Shown one piece after another: positions 26,989 to 34,615 of a stretch of 64,000 nucleotides of DNA (the stretch's first letter is position 1; each line of letters starts with the position of its first letter). The stretch covers positions 1-64,000 of the forward strand of contig JAOUEW010000002.1 of assembly GCA_029858505.1 (NCBI GenBank), read 5' to 3'. The notes below the pieces were generated by a model. That model did not search any database, was not told the DNA's origin, and saw only the letters and a program-made list of their open reading frames with translations. The stretch is from Deltaproteobacteria bacterium (GTDB taxonomy: Bacteria > SAR324 > JACQKK01). The position numbers were made by a program, and so were the translations under genes.

Positions 26989-27090
26989 AGATGAAGAGGT
27001 GAGGTTGAGAGAGGGGGAAACGTCTTGCGCCGGGGGGCGTAAACCCGGATAATGGCCCTTCACAATGGGATTGAAATTTGCTGAGGGGTT

Positions 27091-28251
27091 ATGGATACAG
27101 GGATGATGTTGGGGGTGGGTATTGCGCTGGGGCTGGCTCTGGGGTGGCTTTGGGGAAAGCTTCAGGCGGCGACCGTGGTGGCCAACCTTCGATCGGAGGC
27201 GGCCCGGCTGCAGGCGGAAGCCCAGGCGGGGAAAGTTTTGCAGGAGGAAATTCAAAACATTCGGGCCCAGAACAAGCTAGAGTTTGAAAACCTGGCCCAC
27301 ACCCTGATGAACACCCAAGGCAAGGCCCTGGCCGACCAACACACCCAGGGGCTGAAGACCCTGCTGGATACCTACCAATCTCGCATCAAGGTCTTTGAAG
27401 AACGGGTGGAAAAAAACACCGAGGGGGCCAGCGTTTTGCGGGGGCAGATTGACGAACTGGTGAAGCTGAACCGCCAGTTGAGCACTGGGGCGGAAAATTT
27501 GGTGCTGGCCCTGAAGGGAGATCGCAAATCCCAAGGGAACTGGGGGGAATTGGGGCTGGAACGCATTCTGGAGGCCTCTGGATTGCGGAAAGACCTGGAT
27601 TACCAAACTCAGGTGTCGGTTGAGGGAGAGTCGGGGGGGCAGCAGTATCTAGACGTCCGGGTTCTGCTGCCGGAAGACCGGCACGTGGTGATTGACGCCA
27701 AAGTGTCTCTAACCAACTATGAGGCGTTCAAGAGTGCCTCGGATGAAAAAGAACGCGCCAAACAATTGAGCCTGCATGTGGAGTCGGTGTGGAACCACGT
27801 GAAGGACCTTTCCGATAAGCACTATTCCAGGGCCAAGGGGGTCAACAGCCCAGACTTCGTGTTTATGTACTTGCCTTTGGAGCCAGCCTATCTGGAGGCC
27901 GTGGCCGCCGACAGGGAACTGGTGATTCGCGCCTGGGAAAAAAAAGTGGCCGTGGTGACTTCAACCACTCTGTTCGCCAGTTTGCGGACGGTGGCCTCTA
28001 TTTGGAAAGTGGAGAATCAAAATAAAAACGCCATTCAGATTGCCGAGGAAGGGGCGCGCTTGTACGACAAATTCGTGGGGCTGTTAGAGGATTTTGCGGA
28101 TATTCGACGAGCGTTAGATGGCGGAATCCGGGGGCATGACAGTGCGTTGACGAAAATTCAGGGAAAGGGGGGAATTGCCAGTAAAGTGGAAAACTTGAAA
28201 ACGCTGGGTGCTAACCCCAAGAAAAGCCTCGACGCAAAATATCTGGAGTAG
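27091..28251 (+). CDS. rmuC: RmuC family protein
   Basis: A 386-residue protein of the RmuC family, linked in E. coli to limiting DNA inversions at short repeats. It has an N-terminal membrane-anchor helix (residues 5-22), then a long coiled coil (about 28-140), then the conserved nuclease-like core. Core signatures are NWGELGLERILEASGL, LDVRVLLPEDRHVVIDAKVSL (the D...DAK pattern of the PD-(D/E)XK fold), and FVFMYLPLEPAY. The length is slightly short but complete. It lies alone between a strong terminator and the filament cluster. The exact reaction of the family is not settled. Confidence 0.92.
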   Translation: MDTGMMLGVGIALGLALGWLWGKLQAATVVANLRSEAARLQAEAQAGKVLQEEIQNIRAQNKLEFENLAHTLMNTQGKALADQHTQGLKTLLDTYQSRIKVFEERVEKNTEGASVLRGQIDELVKLNRQLSTGAENLVLALKGDRKSQGNWGELGLERILEASGLRKDLDYQTQVSVEGESGGQQYLDVRVLLPEDRHVVIDAKVSLTNYEAFKSASDEKERAKQLSLHVESVWNHVKDLSDKHYSRAKGVNSPDFVFMYLPLEPAYLEAVAADRELVIRAWEKKVAVVTSTTLFASLRTVASIWKVENQNKNAIQIAEEGARLYDKFVGLLEDFADIRRALDGGIRGHDSALTKIQGKGGIASKVENLKTLGANPKKSLDAKYLE

Positions 28252-28626
28252 GGGAGTTCACGAGGACATATCTTTGAAATTACAGGCTATGCGCCATGGG
28301 TCTGTCTGGTTATCCTATAAAAAATGTTGAGGGTTAAAGATTGTGATTGACTCCCTCCCCCTGTTTTTGATACGGATAGTTTCCAAAGACCATAGGTCTG
28401 GATGGACGTCATCATCCTGTGAGAAAACTGAAATTTAAAAGGTTTCCCCCCTTTTTCCTAGGGCGGTGCCCGCGGGGGGGCGGTGTGCAGAGAGCGTTAG
28501 GAGTGTTAGGCAGAGAGCCCTAAAGTTTAATTATTTATTTGTGAATTATTCTATGAAGGGGTGATGAGCCCCGACCCTATTCCGGGGCCTTATAACCAAG
28601 GTCCTTTTCATTCAGGAGATACCAAG
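28252..28626 (+). promoter_or_regulatory. Upstream region of the filament cluster
   Basis: This 375-bp gap carries no supported gene. Near its end (about 28518-28555) is an unusually AT-rich stretch typical of a strong promoter with an UP-like element. I cannot fix a single -35/-10 pair. A direct repeat GTTAGGAGTGTTAGG lies just before it. AGGAGATACCAAG gives a good ribosome site for the ATG at 28627. Confidence 0.5.
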
Positions 28627-30447
28627 ATGGCAGGCATCAATTTCAAGGCTGGTCCCAAGATGGTTCATCCCGAGGCACCCTCTGCGGTGGGCTCTCGGAA
28701 CTCCCTGAACCGCGACGGGAGAAATGAGTACAACGAAGGGCAGATGATGATTGATGAGGAGGTGGATAAGCTGATTAACCACGTCCAAGAAAAACTGCCC
28801 CCTGAAGTGCTGCAGGAACTGAACGTGATGGGGAACGTGAAGTCTCACCTGCACAACTACTTCAACCAGTCTTACCAAAACATGCTCAACCGTTACTTGG
28901 TAACGGCCGAGGATGAGTTGTCCAAAAAAATTCGGGACATGCTGGACAAAGAGGAAAACAAAGCCCTCAACCGCTACACGCCCAAAGAAATCCGCGAACT
29001 GGTGGAACAAGCTGGCGACCCCAAGGTGTTCAACACCGGCGAGGTGGAAAAATCCATGGTGAACATCATGGGCCACCTGCAGGGTCACTTGGCCAAGGGC
29101 TCTACCGAGTTTGAAGGCCTCACCACGCACATCTTGATGCAGCGCAACGACGTGGGCGGCCTGATTGCCGGCGAAAACGCCTACTCCATTCTGAAGGCCT
29201 CGTTTAAAGACCACTACTTCAAGCCCGACACCGTGATGGAAGTAAACGTGGCCTTGAATATTTTGGATCACGAGTTGATCAGCGCCGTGGTGCCCTACTA
29301 CGTCACCACCGAAGCTCTGGTGAAGGAAATCATCGCGGGGCAAATTCACGAGTTGATTGACCGCGAAATTGCCGACGTGAACAAGCAATTGGAAGCCGAA
29401 GGCCGCAACAAGCTTTCCGCCAACGAGCAGGTGTTTGAGAAAATCAAAGCCCTGGAAAACCACGTGGACGACGACGCGGATGACGAAGACTCCAAGCGCT
29501 ACCAATACATTTCCATGGGGTTCATGGAGCGCCTGAAAAACATGGGTGCCGAATTGGACAACATTCCCGCCGATGCCGATGGCGTGACCCAAACCATCGT
29601 GCGGTTTTTGAAAGCCGAAAACCTGCACAACCGGGGCTGGAGTTCCGCGGTGAACAACCTGACCCGCATTCTGGATGACACCCGGTTGGGCTATCAATAC
29701 GTGGAAAACCTGAAAGACACCCGTCGGCTGTCCATCCGTGAATACGAGCAGACCGACATCTCCCGGCTGCCCGACGAGCGCTACAACTTGTCTCTTCGCT
29801 ACCTGACCCGCGAACAGTTGGTGGAAGACCAAATCGCCTACTCTGCCCAAATTAGCGAGTTCCGCCGCGAAGTGATGCGGTTGTGGGACGTGGTGCAGGG
29901 CATTTACCACGAAGAAAAAGCCAAACAAAAACTGCGGGATTGGGATGACGTGGTGAACTCTACCCTCAGCCGCCGCGGTCGGGGCGGTGCCGGATGGTTT
30001 GAACCCGGCAAAGAGGGTGGCCCGCAATGGAACGAAATCACCTTCATTCAGCGCAAGCTGACCAACCTGGAAGAAATGAACCAGACCTATGCCATGCTGG
30101 TGACCGATTTCCAGGAGCGCTTTCGGATTGTCCGCCGCCGCTTGAACGAAATCTTTGACACGGCCTTCCCGGAACACCGGATGGTGGTGGAGCAGCGGTT
30201 GAACTTCCTGGAAACCCAGTTTTCCGCCTTCATGGCCGAGGTGAACCCGTACCACATTCAGCCAGGCCTGGTGCTGGATCTCCGCATGACCTCCATCAAG
30301 CGGGGAAAAACCACCGTGAAAATGATGGCCAACGTGCTGAACCACTATTTGATGTCACTCTCCAAGGATTATGTGATGGGGACGGTGGGTCAGTCTCACC
30401 GCCACGCGAACGTGGGCGATGCCATGGGTTCGTTCGGGGAAGCCTAG
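28627..30447 (+). CDS. CfpA-like cytoplasmic filament protein, paralogue 1
   Basis: A 606-residue cytoplasmic, mostly helical protein without signal or membrane segment. It closely parallels the product at 34616-36538. Shared landmarks are HPE-PSAVGSRNSL, DEEVDK, KLPPEV, MNRYL-like NRYLVTAEDEL, KVFNTGEVEKSMVNIMGHLQGHL, GENAYSILK, LDHELIS, DSKRY, NRGW...NTLTRILDDTRLGYQY, LPDERY, and a C-terminal NPYHIQPGLVLDL with TSIKRGKTT. From memory these match CfpA, the ribbon-forming cytoplasmic filament protein of spirochaetes, including the FNTGEIEKS block, the NPYHVQPG block and the overall length. The homology is recalled, not searched. It starts at 28627 after AGGAG. It heads a four-gene cluster and is followed by a 12-bp hairpin that may favour its mRNA segment. 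Confidence 0.75.
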   Translation: MAGINFKAGPKMVHPEAPSAVGSRNSLNRDGRNEYNEGQMMIDEEVDKLINHVQEKLPPEVLQELNVMGNVKSHLHNYFNQSYQNMLNRYLVTAEDELSKKIRDMLDKEENKALNRYTPKEIRELVEQAGDPKVFNTGEVEKSMVNIMGHLQGHLAKGSTEFEGLTTHILMQRNDVGGLIAGENAYSILKASFKDHYFKPDTVMEVNVALNILDHELISAVVPYYVTTEALVKEIIAGQIHELIDREIADVNKQLEAEGRNKLSANEQVFEKIKALENHVDDDADDEDSKRYQYISMGFMERLKNMGAELDNIPADADGVTQTIVRFLKAENLHNRGWSSAVNNLTRILDDTRLGYQYVENLKDTRRLSIREYEQTDISRLPDERYNLSLRYLTREQLVEDQIAYSAQISEFRREVMRLWDVVQGIYHEEKAKQKLRDWDDVVNSTLSRRGRGGAGWFEPGKEGGPQWNEITFIQRKLTNLEEMNQTYAMLVTDFQERFRIVRRRLNEIFDTAFPEHRMVVEQRLNFLETQFSAFMAEVNPYHIQPGLVLDLRMTSIKRGKTTVKMMANVLNHYLMSLSKDYVMGTVGQSHRHANVGDAMGSFGEA

Positions 30448-30481
30448 GCCGGAAATTCCCTCTTTATTCGTTCTGTCTGCG

Positions 30482-30511
30482 TTCTCCCGCCCCTTGCTTG
30501 GGGCGGGAGAA
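30482..30511 (+). terminator. Perfect 12-bp intercistronic hairpin
   Basis: TTCTCCCGCCCC (30482-30493) and GGGGCGGGAGAA (30500-30511) pair around a 6-nt loop, 35 bp after the first filament gene. No T-run follows, so it is more likely an mRNA stabiliser or attenuator. Either would leave the first gene expressed above the next one. Confidence 0.65.
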
Positions 30512-30604
30512 ATCAGCCAGGACTATCACTTCACCGGGATCGGGTTTCAATGCCGACCCCATTGTTCGTTCAACAACCATACCCAGCATCCGGAGTTTTT
30601 GGTC

Positions 30605-31831
30605 ATGACCAACGAGTACGCAGCACTTAGCACTCGCAAAGGATTTAACCGGTCTCTGAGCCACTTCCGGCTGGTGACCCAGTTGTCGGAACAGGCTGGG
30701 CAAGGCTTGAACTTGGCCGACCTTGTGGACGACCTGGAAAAAGATAAAAAAATCCAAAAGTCACAAATTGGGCCAATTCTGAACGCCTTGCTGGTGGAAA
30801 AATTTCAATACCAAACGTTGTCGTTCAACTTGGTTCAAGACATGAAAACGTTTGAGGACATTCAATCTCAAACGGAAAAATGGAACCGAGCGGAAATGGT
30901 TGCGGCCTATCACCATCCGCAGTTGGGCATTTCCCTGATCAACCCGAAGCGGAAGAACCATTGGGATGGGGTTCAAGATTTAAGCCGCCATGAATTGGTG
31001 GTGCTGTATGTGAAGGGCGTTCGGGACCAGGATAAAGCCATTGAACCTCAAGTGTTGGCCGGGCTGAAAGCCATGATGAACGGCGGAACGCTTCCGGCGG
31101 GATCTTCGTTCCACGATGCAGCCATTAAGCCCGTGGTGATGAAACCGAAGGTGGTGGAAGCCCCAGCCGAAGCACCCGCGCCCGCCCCTGCTGCGCCGGT
31201 GGCCAAGCCCGCGGCCCCGAAACCCGTGGCGGCAGCGCACACCCGGCCCGGCGCAAAGCCCGCGGTGGTGCCCCCAGCCAGGGGCACGGTGGCCACTAGC
31301 CGCAGGCCCGAAGTGAAACCTGTTGCCAAACCCGGTCGTGTTGGCACCGCGCCCGGCCTGCGCCCGGCCGTTGCCCCACCGTCTCACGCCAAAGGAGGTC
31401 CCGTGTCGAAACCACAACCCCCCACCGCTACCGCCCCCGCGGCCAAGGCGGCCGAAGGCCCAGCGGCGAAAGCCGCCGCCCCAGCAGATGGGGGCAACCG
31501 GGCACGCATGACCCCCAAATACAGCATTCAGGTGACCAACGAGTTGTTCCATAACGGAAACGTGGAAGCCTGGAAAAATATTATTGAATCCTTCAAGGTC
31601 AAGTTCACCACGTTGGAGGTGCACATTTTCCACGATGGCGAAAAGGTAAACGACATCAACTCCTTGTTTAAATGGGGGAAGGTGAAGCACGGAGACGTTC
31701 TTCTCTTTTCCATCTCGGGAGAGGAAATCCAAGGGGTGGCCAAACTGCAACGATACCTGTTTGAAGGCGCCAGTCCGCGTTTCCATAACTTTTTGAAAAA
31801 AGACGTCAACAAGGCTTTGAATCTCTTTTAA
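30605..31831 (+). CDS. Two-domain protein with Pro/Ala linker and HPr-like C-terminus
   Basis: A 408-residue protein. Residues 1-175 form a helical globular domain I do not recognise. Residues 176-300 are a long Pro/Ala/Lys-rich linker. Residues 305-390 form a compact alpha/beta domain with the order and spacing of HPr: strand YSIQVTNE, a His at 316 at the start of helix 1 (LFHNGNVEAWKNIIESF), strand TTLEVHIFHDG, helix NDINSLFKWG, strand GDVLLFSISGEE and helix GVAKLQRYL. H316 lies near the place of the HPr phospho-His, but the surrounding residues differ from GIHARPA. This similarity is my inference. The start at 30605 follows GGAG. The gene lies between a filament gene and a PPDK-like gene, 18 bp before the latter, suggesting phosphotransfer or a relic of it. 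Confidence 0.6.
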   Translation: MTNEYAALSTRKGFNRSLSHFRLVTQLSEQAGQGLNLADLVDDLEKDKKIQKSQIGPILNALLVEKFQYQTLSFNLVQDMKTFEDIQSQTEKWNRAEMVAAYHHPQLGISLINPKRKNHWDGVQDLSRHELVVLYVKGVRDQDKAIEPQVLAGLKAMMNGGTLPAGSSFHDAAIKPVVMKPKVVEAPAEAPAPAPAAPVAKPAAPKPVAAAHTRPGAKPAVVPPARGTVATSRRPEVKPVAKPGRVGTAPGLRPAVAPPSHAKGGPVSKPQPPTATAPAAKAAEGPAAKAAAPADGGNRARMTPKYSIQVTNELFHNGNVEAWKNIIESFKVKFTTLEVHIFHDGEKVNDINSLFKWGKVKHGDVLLFSISGEEIQGVAKLQRYLFEGASPRFHNFLKKDVNKALNLF

Positions 31832-31849
31832 CCGCGACGAAAGAATCCC

Positions 31850-34444
31850 ATGGCTCAGCTGATCGAATTTAACAAGGATGTTTACCTGGAAGGAACCGAT
31901 CTCCAGGAGCGTTTTGGCCTGCGAGGACGAAACGTGATGCAATTGGCCCAATTGAAGGCGCCCATTGCCCCTGGGTTTATGATTGATTCTTCCACCCTGA
32001 CGGGTGGCAAGGTAAAAAACCTGACACGGGCTGAGATCGAAAAAGCGGTCAAGAAAATTGAAAGCCTGACGGGAAAGACCTTTAACAAGGCCGACCGCCC
32101 CATGTTCTTTAAGGTGGTCATTTCTCCCTCGATCCAAATTGGCTCCTTGCGGTCGGTTCATACCGTGGGCATCAGCGATGTGACCGTGCAGGGGTTTGCC
32201 AAATACAGCGGCGAATCCTTTGCCTACGATGAATATCGCCACTACCTAGAGTCGTATGGCTCTCGGTTTATGGGGGTGTCCTCCAGCGAATTCAAGAAAA
32301 TTAAGGATGAAAACCCCAAGGCCAGCCCCAAAGAAATCTGCGCCCTTTATCGAGACAAAGTGGTGCCTGGGTTTCCGCAGGATGGTTACGACCAGTTGTT
32401 GACGGTGCTGACCAACTTGGCCGAGCAATACCTGAGTGATGAAATGAACGAGGGGATTGAGGCCGGGGTGTTGATTCAAATGATGGTGTATGGGAATTTT
32501 GGGAAGAACTCCTACAGTGGCTCTTACTTTACCCGCAATATTGTGACCGGAGAGGCCCAGTTGACCGGGTATTTCGCCCGCAATCAGTTCGATTCCCGGC
32601 CCGACACGGGGGAAGACATCAACAAAATCGGCCCGAAGCACCTGAAAGTGCTAAAGGATTTTGCCACCCAACTGGAAGAAAAGTTTCTCGATATTCGCCA
32701 GGTGAAATTCACCATTGAGGAAGACCGGCTGTGGGTGATCGAGCAAGATCCGGTAGATACCAAATCGACCCAGGCGGAAGTTCGCACCTTCTTGGATTTA
32801 CACAAGAAGGGTCTGATTACCCGTAAAAAGCTGGTGGAAGCCATTCCTCCGGCCCAGATTCAAGACCTTCTCCACCCCGTGATCGACGTGAAGTCGACGC
32901 GGAGCATGGTGAAATTGGTGGGCGGTATCGCGGGCTCTCCTGGGGCCGCCGTGGGCCGCGTGGCGTTCTCCACCGAAAAATTGATGAAAGAATATCATCG
33001 CTGCACGCTGGCGGGCATCAACTCGAACCTGATTCTGGTGCGCCCCCATACCGATGCGGAAGACGTTCAGTCCATCGAGGTGGGCCGGGCGGTGATTGCC
33101 TCGGTGGGTGGATATGCCTCTCACGCCCCGGTGGTGGCTCGCAGTTTAAGAAAGCCCTGCTTGGTGAAAGAAAACATTGAGTACAAAAAAGATCACATTT
33201 TGGTGGAAGGACACCGGATCAACGAGTTTGACGTGGTGTCTTTGGAAGTTCCCACCTACACAGACCCCAGCATGTGGATTGGCGAGGCCAAAATGGTCTA
33301 CCCAGACACGGCTCAGAATGGGTTGGAAGAATACATCGGAGAAGTGGGCGAGTTCGTGAAAGACTTCCAGGTGATGGCCATTGCCGAAAGCGATCGCGAT
33401 ATTGAAGTGGCCCTGAGTTTGGGTGCCACCGGTATTGGGCTGCTTTCCATGGACGGAATGCTGAACCATGAAGCCACCCATGATTCCTTCGTGGAAGCGC
33501 TGCTGACCAAGGAACCCGAGCAGCGGAAGAAGTCTTTGAAGAACGTGGAAGGGAAGTTGATCAAACGCATTGTGGAGATCTTCAAACGGGTGGGTGGACG
33601 GAAGATCATCTTCTTGATGCAAGACAAACCCTTGTACGAATTCCTTCCCCATTCCGAGAAAGAAATGGAGGAAGTGTATGGGAAGATCAGCGGGAAGATG
33701 GGTGTGTCTCTGTCGGAGCTGAAAGCCCGAGCAGGACAACTGCGGAACATTAACCCCATGATGGGGTTGCGGGGTAGCCGTATCGCCATCTCTTACCCTG
33801 ATCTTTACGAAATGCAGTTTGAGGCCATCCTGCGGGCCGCCATGCAGTACTCCGACGGCAAAGCCGGAAAAGTGAATTTCGACCTAATGGTGCCAGCGGT
33901 GATGACCGACGCGGAAATGCGCTTTATCCGCACCGGCCGGAATATTGAAGGCATCATTATTCGCGGATTCCTTGGGGTTGAGAGCGATTTGCTGGAAGAG
34001 TGGAAAATGACCTCCCTTCCCTTCCAATATAAAATCGGCGCCATGATTGAACTGCCGGCTGCCGCCCTGATGGCTGGGCACATGGCCAAACAATCCGAGT
34101 TCTTCTCCATCGGCACCCATACGTTGACCCAAACGACCAACGGAATGTCGCACGACGATATCAATATGTTCCTGCCGTCCTACACCCAGTACGACATTCT
34201 CCGGGATAACCCGTTCCAAATCCTTTCATCTCCGGTGAAGCATCTGATTGCCATGGCCAAAGACTTTGGAAAGGTAACCCGGCCAGACATTCAGGTGGGG
34301 CTGTGCGGTTCCCATGCCTCTGACCCGCTGAATATTAAGTTCGCCTTCGAGGCCAACCTGAACTTTGTGACCTGCAATCCCTATGGAGTGCCTATTGCCA
34401 AGTTGGCGGTGGCTCAAATTGTGGCAAAGAACCAACCCGGTTGA
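31850..34444 (+). CDS. Degenerate pyruvate phosphate dikinase-like protein
   Basis: An 864-residue protein with full PPDK length and order. The N-terminal ATP-grasp half is altered: GGKGAN becomes GLRGRN, the VRSGA-SMPG segment is gone, and the QTR-GKRT motif is replaced by EQDPVDTKST. The swivelling domain keeps the phospho-His in GGYASHAPVVAR (H425). In the PEP barrel, NPMMGLRGSR (R641) and MIE (E734) remain and the catalytic Cys is kept in GLCGSH (C819). RTEHMF has become LSMDGML, and GTNDLTQ is GTHTLTQ (H757 for Asn). It is therefore unlikely to make PEP or pyruvate in the normal way. From memory, spirochaetes also carry a ppdK-annotated gene near cfpA. A role in the filament system is inferred from context. 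Confidence 0.8.
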   Translation: MAQLIEFNKDVYLEGTDLQERFGLRGRNVMQLAQLKAPIAPGFMIDSSTLTGGKVKNLTRAEIEKAVKKIESLTGKTFNKADRPMFFKVVISPSIQIGSLRSVHTVGISDVTVQGFAKYSGESFAYDEYRHYLESYGSRFMGVSSSEFKKIKDENPKASPKEICALYRDKVVPGFPQDGYDQLLTVLTNLAEQYLSDEMNEGIEAGVLIQMMVYGNFGKNSYSGSYFTRNIVTGEAQLTGYFARNQFDSRPDTGEDINKIGPKHLKVLKDFATQLEEKFLDIRQVKFTIEEDRLWVIEQDPVDTKSTQAEVRTFLDLHKKGLITRKKLVEAIPPAQIQDLLHPVIDVKSTRSMVKLVGGIAGSPGAAVGRVAFSTEKLMKEYHRCTLAGINSNLILVRPHTDAEDVQSIEVGRAVIASVGGYASHAPVVARSLRKPCLVKENIEYKKDHILVEGHRINEFDVVSLEVPTYTDPSMWIGEAKMVYPDTAQNGLEEYIGEVGEFVKDFQVMAIAESDRDIEVALSLGATGIGLLSMDGMLNHEATHDSFVEALLTKEPEQRKKSLKNVEGKLIKRIVEIFKRVGGRKIIFLMQDKPLYEFLPHSEKEMEEVYGKISGKMGVSLSELKARAGQLRNINPMMGLRGSRIAISYPDLYEMQFEAILRAAMQYSDGKAGKVNFDLMVPAVMTDAEMRFIRTGRNIEGIIIRGFLGVESDLLEEWKMTSLPFQYKIGAMIELPAAALMAGHMAKQSEFFSIGTHTLTQTTNGMSHDDINMFLPSYTQYDILRDNPFQILSSPVKHLIAMAKDFGKVTRPDIQVGLCGSHASDPLNIKFAFEANLNFVTCNPYGVPIAKLAVAQIVAKNQPG

Positions 34445-34457
34445 TCCCGGGGGGAGG

Positions 34458-34591
34458 CAGAACCCCGGATACCTTGACGGGGTTCTGAAAAACAGATATG
34501 CAAGGAGATACCATTTGCCGTAGAAACACCCGAAAAGATACAAAACAACGACATATTTCAGCGAAATCATGGCTCCTCATAGAGGGAGCCA
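34458..34591 (+). other. Two hairpins before the second filament gene
   Basis: CAGAACCCCG (34458-34467) pairs with CGGGGTTCTG (34478-34487), starting 14 bp after the PPDK-like stop. TGGCTCC (34570-34576) pairs with GGAGCCA (34585-34591), just before the AAAGGAGA ribosome site of the next gene. Neither has a T-run. They could protect mRNA ends or adjust translation of the second filament gene. Confidence 0.5.
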
Positions 34592-34615
34592 GTGTTAAAC
34601 CCAAAGGAGATTCCC

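Noticed and set aside
31850-34444. Annotating the gene as active pyruvate phosphate dikinase (ppdK)
   Set aside because: ATP-grasp and PEP-site residues are replaced, so the standard reaction is not supported by the sequence.
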